DNA of 6,862 nucleotides from an uncultured Synergistales bacterium (GTDB taxonomy: Bacteria > Synergistota > Synergistia > Synergistales > Aminobacteriaceae): positions 1 to 6,862 of the forward strand of contig CAJORD010000016.1 of assembly GCA_905236605.1 (NCBI GenBank), read 5' to 3'. Every line of letters starts with the position of its first letter. The stretch's first letter is position 1. Below the pieces are notes generated by a model. That model saw only the letters and a list, made by a program, of their open reading frames with translations. It had not been told where the DNA came from and did no database searches. Shown here one piece after another: positions 1 through 6,116 of the stretch. The translations under genes were made by a program, and so were the position numbers.

Positions 1-438
1 AACAACATGACTAATTTTAAAAAGGCCGTGTTGTCTTGGTATGTAGATAATCATGACAAAGTCAAGCCTAATGCTAAAGGAGAGTATATGATAGACGGCA
101 AAGCTTTCAAGGTATACATGGCAGAAAATATTTCTGAGGTTTTAAAATATCTCAACAATGACACATCTATAAGTCTCAAAACTAAGGAGCAAGCTAACGA
201 TAATAATGCTGATGAATATGTATTTACAGACGTCAAATTTAAAAAATTGTACATATACTACAATACCGGAAACGATTCTAAATTGCGAGAAAAATTGGCG
301 TCAAGAGCAAGCGGCATAGGCCTATTTGGAACCGATACTAAAACAAACGAAAATAAGCTAATAGCTAATGAAGCCGCTCTTAAATATTACACAAACGAAA
401 AATATGTTTGCTTGCGCGTCCTCACATTAGCGGAATAA
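1..438 (+). CDS. Type IV pilin / pseudopilin-like protein, 5' partial
   Basis: Probably an extracellular pilin or pseudopilin subunit whose N-terminal membrane helix lies upstream of the window. The frame is open from base 1 (two Asn codons precede the first Met). The Met at position 7 aligns with an internal Met (residue 47) of the complete paralogue just downstream, so it is not the real start. Shared blocks are AVLSWYxDNxDKVK near the visible start, then KGEY, then a segment like KLREKLASRASG (KLKEKLQARASS in the paralogue), and a short hydrophobic C-terminus. The middle of the protein is much less similar and is rich in Asn, Lys and Asp. Only one Cys is visible, near the C-terminus. The stop is 16 bases before the next start, so the two genes are almost certainly co-transcribed. 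The family call depends entirely on the paralogue, because the diagnostic prepilin signal is outside the window. Confidence 0.72.
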   Translation, partial: NNMTNFKKAVLSWYVDNHDKVKPNAKGEYMIDGKAFKVYMAENISEVLKYLNNDTSISLKTKEQANDNNADEYVFTDVKFKKLYIYYNTGNDSKLREKLASRASGIGLFGTDTKTNENKLIANEAALKYYTNEKYVCLRVLTLAE

Positions 439-454
439 AAAGGAGAAGATAATA

Positions 455-1063
455 ATGAAATTAAAACGTAAAGGTTTCACGCTCGTTGAATTATTAATTG
501 TCATCGTCGTAATAGGCGTGTTGTCTGCTATGATGATGCTTTCAAGCACCGAAGCAGTAAGTTCCGCTAAGGCTGCGACGATTATCAGCGACATGCGTGT
601 ATTAAAAACTGCCGTTTTAAGTTGGTACATGGATAATCTTGATAAAGTTAAGAAAAACAGTAAGGGAGAATATAAAATTAATGATAAGTACATAGGAGAT
701 TATTTTTCTAAAGAGGGTCAGGCTGATTTACAAAAATATCTCGGCAATAGTGCTTATATCAAAATTGAAGAGAGCAATGGTAATACTGACAATATACGCG
801 GCTGCTATTTCCTTGCGTCCGAGACAAGAGGCGAAGTTTCCCAGGCCGTCAGCGAGGGGACTGCTCAAGCTGAAAAACTCACAGGCTGTTCATGGTACGT
901 TGGCTATCACTTTAGAAAAGGTGAAGACAAGCTCAAAGAGAAACTTCAGGCACGCGCAAGTTCATTAAATCTTACAGGTGGAAATGGTTCAAAGAAAGAC
1001 GTCTTAGACCCATACAAAGCTCCCGGCGAGTTTATTTATATGCTAATTCAAGATTTATACTAA
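455..1063 (+). CDS. Prepilin-type N-terminal methylation domain protein (type IV pilin / type II pseudopilin-like)
   Basis: A 202-residue secreted pilin-like protein. The N-terminus MKLKRKGFTLVELLIV is a class III (prepilin peptidase) signal: a basic leader of seven residues, expected cleavage after Gly7, Phe8 as the N-methylated first mature residue, and Glu12 at the conserved +5 position. A hydrophobic helix runs from about residue 8 to 31 and continues into an amphipathic stretch with AVLSWYMDN (53-61). The globular part has two cysteines (117 and 145) that could form a disulfide, KLKEKLQARASS (159-170), and a hydrophobic C-terminus ending in Tyr. A strong AGGAG at 441-445 lies 9 bases before the ATG. 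It is the second of two tandem paralogues and is followed by a terminator. No assembly ATPase, platform protein or prepilin peptidase is in the window, so pilus versus pseudopilus (secretion or uptake) cannot be decided. Confidence 0.9.
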   Translation: MKLKRKGFTLVELLIVIVVIGVLSAMMMLSSTEAVSSAKAATIISDMRVLKTAVLSWYMDNLDKVKKNSKGEYKINDKYIGDYFSKEGQADLQKYLGNSAYIKIEESNGNTDNIRGCYFLASETRGEVSQAVSEGTAQAEKLTGCSWYVGYHFRKGEDKLKEKLQARASSLNLTGGNGSKKDVLDPYKAPGEFIYMLIQDLY

Positions 1064-1091
1064 AAATATTTCATGATAAACTTCCTAAATT

Positions 1092-1127
1092 AAAACTCCC
1101 GACTAAAAACAAGCCGGGAGTTTTTTT
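1092..1127 (+). terminator. Rho-independent terminator after the pilin genes
   Basis: A perfect 10-bp stem (AAAACTCCCG at 1092-1101 pairing with CGGGAGTTTT at 1115-1124) encloses a 13-base loop and runs into seven T at 1121-1127. It lies 28 bases after the second pilin stop and before the holA ribosome binding site, so it ends the pilin transcript and separates it from holA. Confidence 0.9.
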
Positions 1128-1152
1128 ATGCTAAAATTTTTTTGAAAATTAC

Positions 1153-1157
1153 AGGAG
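1153..1157 (+). promoter_or_regulatory. Ribosome binding site deciding the holA start
   Basis: AGGAG ends 11 bases before ATG 1169. In-frame TTG (1142) and GTG (1157) codons lie before or within this site and therefore cannot use it, which supports the ATG. Confidence 0.65.
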
Positions 1158-1168
1158 TGTTAATAATC

Positions 1169-2098
1169 ATGCCGCACCTGATCGCAATCAAAAATTCTGA
1201 ATCTCAACGCCGACAACTCGCCGAAAAATTAAAAGAACTCAACAAAAATGGCTGGCCTTTAAGCGGTCGTTATGAAGCTCAAAAATTTGAAACATGGTCA
1301 AAACTTTTTGAAACAGCTGTAACGCCCGGGCTATTCGTTCAACGTGAAGCGATCGTGATTGAAAACGCCGAAGAGCTAGGCGAATTTCCTGAATCACTCG
1401 CAAGTTTTGTCGAAGATGATAAAGCTGACTGCGTTTTAATTTTAGTTTTTTATGATTCAAAAGCCGATTCAAAAATTCTTAAAGCAATAAAAAATTCCAT
1501 CGAAATTATTAAGCCCGAACCCCAAATATCTCTGTGGGAGCGTCCTAAATGGCTCGTCGCGCTTGCAAAAGAACAAAAATTCAAACTCGATTATGACGCA
1601 GCGCAGCTCTTGGCCGACAGCGTAGACTCTCAAGAAGAATTGCGCGCCGAAATTAATAAACTCGCTCTTTATTCAGAAGGCCGCGAAATAAAAATCGAAG
1701 ATATTCGCAACGTATCATTTGACGAAGGCGGCGGTGCACTTTTAATTTTTCTTGACGGAGTTTGCGCAGGAAATTTTTCGGACGTCGCGCGCGCTTTGAA
1801 GTATCTAAGGAGCGAAGATTCAATCTTGCCCACTCTTACGGCCATCGTGAACAGACTGCGCCCGGCGTTAATGCTCTCGTGCTTCAGTAATAAATTTTCT
1901 GATGACGTCTTGAAAGCTATAGGGACAAAGGAGTATGCTGCAAAGAAAGCTCGGCTCGCGTTAAAAAATTTCGGTGCCGACAAAATAAAAATTTTCATGA
2001 CTAAGGCCGCGCGGCTATCTTATCTTGAGAAAACCGGAATGGCAGAACATTGGCAAGGTTTTGAGCTTATAATCTGGGAATTAATCACAAAAGTTTAG
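1169..2098 (+). CDS. holA: DNA polymerase III subunit delta
   Basis: The delta subunit is the clamp-opening wrench of the replicative clamp-loader complex in the cytoplasm. It binds the beta sliding clamp and opens it for loading onto primed DNA. The 309-residue product is a little shorter than the usual 330-345. Visible family features are a degenerate AAA+-like N-terminal domain with LFVQREAIVIENAEEL (about 55-70), a central domain with LRAEINKLALYS (158-169), which matches the family's conserved E-x-x-KLALY region, and a C-terminal collar-type helical domain with FLDGVCAGNFSDVARALKYL (194-213) and an RLRPAL helix (about 229). As expected for delta there is no Walker A motif. I chose ATG 1169 over upstream in-frame TTG 1142 and GTG 1157 because of the AGGAG at 1153-1157. 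It is probably co-transcribed with the SprA-related gene that begins 41 bases after its stop. Confidence 0.85.
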   Translation: MPHLIAIKNSESQRRQLAEKLKELNKNGWPLSGRYEAQKFETWSKLFETAVTPGLFVQREAIVIENAEELGEFPESLASFVEDDKADCVLILVFYDSKADSKILKAIKNSIEIIKPEPQISLWERPKWLVALAKEQKFKLDYDAAQLLADSVDSQEELRAEINKLALYSEGREIKIEDIRNVSFDEGGGALLIFLDGVCAGNFSDVARALKYLRSEDSILPTLTAIVNRLRPALMLSCFSNKFSDDVLKAIGTKEYAAKKARLALKNFGADKIKIFMTKAARLSYLEKTGMAEHWQGFELIIWELITKV

Positions 2099-2104
2099 TA
2101 TAAT
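2099..2104 (+). promoter_or_regulatory. Possible -10 element before the SprA-related gene
   Basis: A consensus TATAAT sits immediately after the holA stop, 35 bases before the downstream ATG. The 11-mer TATAATATACG recurs at 4808-4818 in another intergenic region. I see no TTGACA-like -35 at 15-19 bases upstream, so this may be chance in AT-rich DNA or an internal promoter. Confidence 0.22.
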
Positions 2105-2125
2105 ATACGTAAAATTTTTTTCACA

Positions 2126-2131
2126 GGGAGG
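2126..2131 (+). promoter_or_regulatory. Ribosome binding site deciding the start of the SprA-related gene
   Basis: GGGAGG is followed after 8 bases by ATG 2140. An in-frame GTG at 2131 overlaps the site itself and is therefore unlikely to be the start. Confidence 0.75.
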
Positions 2132-2139
2132 TGGAAATC

Positions 2140-3045
2140 ATGCAGGTTACATCAATGCTGTCGGCAGGGTATTTGGAACCTGTCCAAAACATAGCCCGCA
2201 TTAAAAAACTTAACGAAGCCGAAGAGCTTGACGAGTCTAAACAACAAAAAGAACAAGAAATTTTAGCCGAAGAACAAAGTTTGAAAGCCAAGCTCGGCAA
2301 TGATGCACAAGTTCACACGGTTTATCATTATTCTGTAGGCTCCGACGGAAAACGCTACATTGTCGGCGCGTCCGTTACTATGAAGGGCAGCGAAGAAGAT
2401 TTGAATCGTGTCAGTGGCGGAATCACTCAAGAAGATTTGCAGAGCAAAAAGCAGGAAGCTGACGCTCTCAACGAAAACAAGACCGCCGATAATACGCAGA
2501 ACATCATCAAGGCCGAGGCCGAACGCCGCGAAGCCGCCAAGGAAGAAGACAAAGCTGACGAAGAGAAAGACGAACAGAAGAAAGAGCTTGAACAAATTCA
2601 GCGCGAAGTCATTTCTCACGAAGCAGCTCACCAAGCAGCAGCCGGCGAATTAGGCGGAGGAGTTAGTTATAGTTACGCTGAAGGCCCGGACGGCAAGAGC
2701 TATATCGTAGGTGGCGAAGTCCCAATTAAACTCAAAGAAGGCCGAACGCCCGAAGAAACTCTTCGCAACATGCAGCAAGTTCAAAGAGCCGCCAACGCCC
2801 CCGCAGACCCTTCGGGACAAGATCGCCAAGTCGCAGCCAAAGCCGCAGCTATCGCTTCTAAAGCTCGTCAGGAAATCGCTCGCGAGAATGCCGAAGAATT
2901 TAAGACCGAAGTAGCTCACGGGACACCAATTATCGAGCCAGTGAGCCGCGAAGACGAACAGTATGACGCAAACAAAGATGGCGTACAGTCGGTTATAGCC
3001 GCCGTCAGAGAAATGGAAATTCAAAGCTTAATGCCTGCCGCGTAA
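2140..3045 (+). CDS. SprA-related family putative metalloprotease (CJM1_0395-like)
   Basis: A 301-residue protein of unknown substrate. The C-terminal half matches the family pattern: HEAAH (160-164), a zincin-type HExxH with two His ligands and the general-base Glu, then a GPDGKSYIVGGEV block (182-194), PEET (about 204-207) and PADPSGQDRQVA (221-232). The third metal ligand is not obvious. Residues about 97-157 are highly charged and Lys/Glu/Ala-rich, likely a long helix or coiled coil. Residues 58-83 resemble the later GPDGKSYIVG block, suggesting an internal duplication that lacks HExxH. Near the C-terminus DANKDG (276-281) is reminiscent of an EF-hand loop but lacks the usual position-8 hydrophobic residue and position-12 Glu. 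There is no signal peptide or membrane segment, so cytoplasmic or non-classical location is likely. ATG 2140 is chosen over GTG 2131 by the ribosome binding site. Protease activity is a family-level prediction, not established by the sequence. Confidence 0.78.
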   Translation: MQVTSMLSAGYLEPVQNIARIKKLNEAEELDESKQQKEQEILAEEQSLKAKLGNDAQVHTVYHYSVGSDGKRYIVGASVTMKGSEEDLNRVSGGITQEDLQSKKQEADALNENKTADNTQNIIKAEAERREAAKEEDKADEEKDEQKKELEQIQREVISHEAAHQAAAGELGGGVSYSYAEGPDGKSYIVGGEVPIKLKEGRTPEETLRNMQQVQRAANAPADPSGQDRQVAAKAAAIASKARQEIARENAEEFKTEVAHGTPIIEPVSREDEQYDANKDGVQSVIAAVREMEIQSLMPAA

Positions 3046-3076
3046 CTCAGAATGAAAATTTTATTTTTATATGGAT

Positions 3077-3119
3077 AAATTCCCCCGGCCACTCGCGCAA
3101 AACCGGAGGAATTTTTTTT
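3077..3119 (+). terminator. Rho-independent terminator after the SprA-related gene
   Basis: A 12-position stem (3077-3088 with 3103-3114) has 11 pairs and one C-A mismatch, a 14-base loop, and eight T at 3112-3119. It lies 31 bases after the stop at 3045 and ends the holA / SprA-related transcript. Confidence 0.88.
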
Positions 3120-3158
3120 ATAAATTTTTAATTTAGAAATGGAGATTCGATTTTCAAA

Positions 3159-4070
3159 ATGAATATTTTTGAACGTATGCTTAACACGCAAGCCCTAATG
3201 TTCGTTTACGTAATGACCGGAATAATAATGGCTAAGGCAAAACTTCTAAATCACGAAGGCCGAATAAGTTTTATAAATTTGCTTCTTGATATTACACTTC
3301 CATGTATGATTCTAAATTCTTTCAACGTTGACGCAGATATAAATCAACTTATCGCGGCTGGCGAAATCATGATAATTTCTTTCGTGTGTTTTATTATCGC
3401 GTGGCTAAGCGGGAAAATTTTTTGGCGCAAAGCTCCTCATAATCGCAGGGCCGTCCTTGAGTTCGCTACTATGTTCTCGAACGCGGGCAACGCCGGTATG
3501 CCTATCGTGGCTTCAGTTTTTGGAACGGAAGGAGTTTTTTACACGTCGTTTTATTTATTGCCCGTGCGAGTTTTAATTTGGACGGCGGGACTGTCGCTCT
3601 TTGTTGACGGTGGAAATCTCAAAGAAAAATTAAAAATTTTGCTCAAAACTCCGAGCCTTGACGTTGTATTTATTGGAATCGTTTTAATGTTTCTACCGTT
3701 CAAATTGCCGTCCGTGCTTTCAAACGCTATCAAGAACATGGGCGACATGACTGGGCCTTTGTCGATGATAATAATCGGAGCGGCCTTAGGCGAGGCTAAT
3801 TTCCGAGAAGCCCTTGACGTTGACGCCTTCAAATTGACACTCGTTAGGCTCGTAGTGCAGCCGCTAATTTATCTTGTGATATTGCGTGCTGCGGGCGTGA
3901 AAGATATTTTGTGGCAAGTCGTTGTAATTTTAACCGCAATGCCCGCCGCAGCGAACACCGAAATCATAGCGGAGAAGTACGGAAAAGATTATCAATTTGC
4001 GGCGCGTTGTGTCGCAGTATCGACGATAGTTTCACTTTTTAGCGTGCCGTTGCTGACGTTGCTATTTTAA
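3159..4070 (+). CDS. AEC (auxin efflux carrier) family transporter
   Basis: An inner-membrane carrier of 303 residues, the normal length for the family. Bacterial AEC members move organic anions such as malate or malonate, or other small solutes; the substrate cannot be read here. About ten hydrophobic segments are visible, roughly at 12-30, 37-55, 66-89, 101-120, 127-148, 167-182, 197-211, 225-242, 251-266 and 281-303. The family signature FSNAGNAGMP (106-115) is in the fourth, a broken, Gly/Pro-containing helix, and the second inverted repeat carries AMPAAANTEIIAEKYG (260-275) followed by FAARCVAVST, another family hallmark. The ATG is preceded by GGAG at 3141-3144, 14 bases away, which is long. 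A terminator lies just upstream, so it is probably transcribed alone. It converges on the DUF4230 gene, with 42 bases between the stops. Confidence 0.9.
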   Translation: MNIFERMLNTQALMFVYVMTGIIMAKAKLLNHEGRISFINLLLDITLPCMILNSFNVDADINQLIAAGEIMIISFVCFIIAWLSGKIFWRKAPHNRRAVLEFATMFSNAGNAGMPIVASVFGTEGVFYTSFYLLPVRVLIWTAGLSLFVDGGNLKEKLKILLKTPSLDVVFIGIVLMFLPFKLPSVLSNAIKNMGDMTGPLSMIIIGAALGEANFREALDVDAFKLTLVRLVVQPLIYLVILRAAGVKDILWQVVVILTAMPAAANTEIIAEKYGKDYQFAARCVAVSTIVSLFSVPLLTLLF

Positions 4071-4081
4071 TTTGAAAGTCA

Positions 4082-4106
4082 ACTTCTGGACAAATTGTCC
4101 AGAAGT
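4082..4106. terminator. Perfect hairpin between convergent genes, probable bidirectional terminator
   Basis: An uninterrupted 11-bp inverted repeat (ACTTCTGGACA and TGTCCAGAAGT) with a 3-base AAT loop fills the gap between the AEC transporter stop (4070) and the DUF4230 stop (4113). On the plus strand only a TTTT run follows (4111-4114), 4 bases downstream; on the minus strand no T-run follows directly. The position argues for termination of both transcripts, but the weak T-tracts leave mRNA 3'-end protection as an alternative. Confidence 0.6.
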
Positions 4107-4112
4107 GAGATT

Positions 4113-4775
4113 TTATGAATTGGCGACAGAACTTTCAAGTTGAAGCGGCTCAATCGTTTTTTCTGTGAGCGCAGGGCGTTCGCGTTCCGTGAAGACGATT
4201 TCGGCTTCCATTCCTGTTGACGCTACGACGGACGTCAAAATTTTTCTTACGTTCTCGTCTGAATGAGCGAGGATTCCCTTTTCGACAGAATGAATTTTTA
4301 CTTTCTCTAAATCCGCATCGACTTCGCGATTTTGGTCTTCGAGTTTCACGCTTGTGAAAATTCCTGCGCTCTGGTCATAAACTTCAAAACTATGAACATC
4401 TGCGTAAACGTCAAGAATTTCACTTCGCGGCAAAGTAATTCGGACTCTATTGACGCCGTAACGTTCAGAAACTTGCGCTTTTGAAAGGTCGCAGCCACAA
4501 ACGATAGTGCCGTTATATTTCAGCATAAATTTTTTTGTAGTTCCCGGAAAGTTCATATTTATGAACGGAATTTTTTTCCCGTCGGCAAAGGTTACGATTG
4601 ATTGAAAACTTTCGCGAATTGTTGCAAGCTCGCTAACGTTTTCAATGCCGGATAAAATTGTAGTTCTTATTGAGCGATTTGGATTTATTGATGGCTTGCT
4701 GGTGCGCGTGAATAAAATCACGTTTATCGTAATTGAAATTACAAGTGCGAGGGTAATAGCTAGAGCGGCTCCCAA
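4113..4775 (-). CDS. DUF4230 domain-containing membrane-anchored protein
   Basis: A 220-residue protein with a single N-terminal hydrophobic segment (about 3-22, with no preceding basic leader), then a soluble domain probably outside the cytoplasmic membrane. The domain has features I associate with DUF4230: an early NVSELATIRE segment (46-55), KYNGTIVCGCDLSKA (86-100, the family's 'G.v..GiDlsk' region) and VRITLPRSEILDV (111-123), followed by a Glu/Lys-rich helical tail. Function of the family is unknown. The start is a TTG at 4775-4773, supported by GGAGG on the minus strand (4788-4784) 8 bases upstream; no in-frame ATG fits better. It is divergent from the ABC permease gene and convergent with the AEC transporter, so it is its own transcription unit. 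Confidence 0.75.
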   Translation of the reverse strand: MGAALAITLALVISITINVILFTRTSKPSINPNRSIRTTILSGIENVSELATIRESFQSIVTFADGKKIPFINMNFPGTTKKFMLKYNGTIVCGCDLSKAQVSERYGVNRVRITLPRSEILDVYADVHSFEVYDQSAGIFTSVKLEDQNREVDADLEKVKIHSVEKGILAHSDENVRKILTSVVASTGMEAEIVFTERERPALTEKTIEPLQLESSVANS

Positions 4776-4783
4776 AATATTTT

Positions 4784-4788
4784 CCTCC
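4784..4788 (-). promoter_or_regulatory. Ribosome binding site supporting a TTG start
   Basis: GGAGG on the minus strand, 8 bases before TTG 4775, is the evidence for the non-ATG start of the DUF4230 gene. Confidence 0.65.
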
Positions 4789-4805
4789 AGTTAAAAATTT
4801 TCAAT

Positions 4806-4813
4806 ATTATAAT
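4806..4813. promoter_or_regulatory. Palindromic -10-like element between divergent genes
   Basis: ATTATAAT is self-complementary, so a consensus TATAAT is present on both strands (4808-4813 plus, 4811-4806 minus). It lies in the 115-base region between the DUF4230 gene (minus) and the ABC permease (plus), where promoters in both directions are expected. No convincing -35 is visible for either direction, and other AT-rich candidates exist (for example TATAAA at 4849-4854). Confidence 0.3.
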
Positions 4814-4890
4814 ATACGCTGTTCTCCATTTTTTCCCCTTAAAATAAATATAAAATTCAAAAATCTTTTAACGGGAGTGAGTTTTTCAAA

Positions 4891-6111
4891 ATGGAAATTT
4901 TCAGGACTGCTATTCGTTCGCTGCTTAGCAATCGCACGCGCTCTATTTTAACTATGCTTGGAATTATAATCGGCGTCGGCGCAGTCATTACCATGGTAGC
5001 TATAGGCAACGGAGCTTCTAGTCAAATGCAGGGCTTAATGGAAGGCTTCGGCTCGAACTTGATTATCGTAATGCCGGCACCACCAAACACAACAGGAGCA
5101 CGAAGCGCGGCAGGCAGCGGAGCGAATTTGACTTTAAACGATTCCGAAGCAATCGCCGAAGAATGTTTTTCAGTTTTGCGAACGGCTCCCGAAGCAAACG
5201 GTTCGGCACAAGTCGTTTACGGCAACAACAACTGGAACACAAGCATAACCGGCTGCACGCTAGATATTCTTCCCGTGAGAACATGGGAAATCGGCTCGGG
5301 AGTTTTTTTCACTGATTCAGAAGTCCGAAGCGGCGCTAAAGTCTGCGTAATCGGTCAGACAGTCGCAAAAGAATTATTCGGTTACACCGACCCCATCGAC
5401 AGCACAATACGAATAAAAAATATCCCGTGTCGCGTTTGCGGTGTTATGAAGGCCAAGGGCGCGAACTCGTTCGGAGTTGACCAAGACGATTTTATTTTAG
5501 TCCCGATAACGACGGCTCAACGAAGATTATTTAGATTTGGCGCACGCGTTGACACAGTCAGACGAATAAACGTTCAGGCAAAATCACGCGAGCTTCTCGA
5601 CTCGGCTAAAGACGAGGTTACAGCTATCCTTCGTCAACGTCATAAACTCTCTGACGGAGTTGAAAATGATTTTGACATTCGCGACTTGACACAGACTTTA
5701 GAGAACGCTGCTAGCATGGCTAACGTAATGAGCTTGCTGCTCGGTGCTATAGCTTCTATTTCGTTAATCGTTGGAGGCATTGGCATAATGAACATCATGC
5801 TTGTGTCAGTCAGTGAACGAACTCGCGAGATCGGGATCAGAATGGCAATCGGTGCGCGTCCTTCAAATGTCCGAATGCAATTTTTGACTGAAGCTGTCGT
5901 GTTATCGTTGCTTGGCGGAATAATTGGAATTTTGACCGGCACAGGGCTAGCGAAAGTTGCAGAGTCGTTCGTATCGTTTAACACTATCGTTTCTATGAAC
6001 TCTGTTTTAATCGCTGTAGGATTTTCGGCGGCTGTTGGAGTCTTCTTTGGATTTTGGCCAGCGTGGAAAGCCTCGAATCTCGATCCGATTGTTGCGCTTC
6101 GTGCTGAATAA
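4891..6111 (+). CDS. MacB-type ABC transporter permease
   Basis: A 406-residue inner-membrane permease of the MacB / FtsX superfamily (type VII ABC exporters), which use ATP-driven movement of an extracytoplasmic domain to export peptides, antibiotics or lipoproteins, or to signal, rather than moving substrate through the membrane itself. Topology fits: a cytoplasmic N-terminal amphipathic helix, TM1 at about 17-39 (TMLGIIIGVGAVITMVAIG), a large periplasmic core of about 45-265, then TM2 (276-305, LIVGGIGIMNIMLV), the cytoplasmic coupling segment SERTREIGIRMAIGA (308-322), TM3 (331-356) and TM4 (about 371-391), ending with the family tail PAWKASNLDPIVALRAE. The ATPase domain that is fused in MacB is absent, and no separate ATPase or HlyD-like adaptor gene is in the window. 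GGGAG at 4873-4877 lies 13 bases before the ATG. Transcription probably continues into rdgB, since no terminator is visible between them. Confidence 0.92.
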   Translation: MEIFRTAIRSLLSNRTRSILTMLGIIIGVGAVITMVAIGNGASSQMQGLMEGFGSNLIIVMPAPPNTTGARSAAGSGANLTLNDSEAIAEECFSVLRTAPEANGSAQVVYGNNNWNTSITGCTLDILPVRTWEIGSGVFFTDSEVRSGAKVCVIGQTVAKELFGYTDPIDSTIRIKNIPCRVCGVMKAKGANSFGVDQDDFILVPITTAQRRLFRFGARVDTVRRINVQAKSRELLDSAKDEVTAILRQRHKLSDGVENDFDIRDLTQTLENAASMANVMSLLLGAIASISLIVGGIGIMNIMLVSVSERTREIGIRMAIGARPSNVRMQFLTEAVVLSLLGGIIGILTGTGLAKVAESFVSFNTIVSMNSVLIAVGFSAAVGVFFGFWPAWKASNLDPIVALRAE

Positions 6112-6116
6112 AAATC

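Noticed and set aside
7..438. The ATG at position 7 as the true start of the first gene
   Set aside because: The frame is open to base 1 and this Met aligns with residue 47 of the complete paralogue, so the real start with the prepilin signal must lie upstream.
1142..1168. Upstream TTG (1142) and GTG (1157) starts for holA
   Set aside because: The only good ribosome binding site, AGGAG at 1153-1157, lies downstream of the TTG and overlaps the GTG; it fits ATG 1169.
2263..3024. Two minus-strand ORFs of about 120 codons opposite the SprA-related gene
   Set aside because: They arise from the Glu/Ala/Lys-rich plus-strand coding (read antisense as Phe/Leu/Val) and lack ribosome binding sites and recognisable motifs.
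2842..3045. Functional EF-hand in the SprA-related protein (DANKDG)
   Set aside because: The loop lacks the conserved hydrophobic residue at position 8 and the acidic residue at position 12, so calcium binding is not supported.
4776..4890. A riboswitch or small RNA in the divergent intergenic region
   Set aside because: The 115 bases are AT-rich with no GC-rich stems or conserved-looking structured core; only -10-like elements and ribosome binding sites could be supported.
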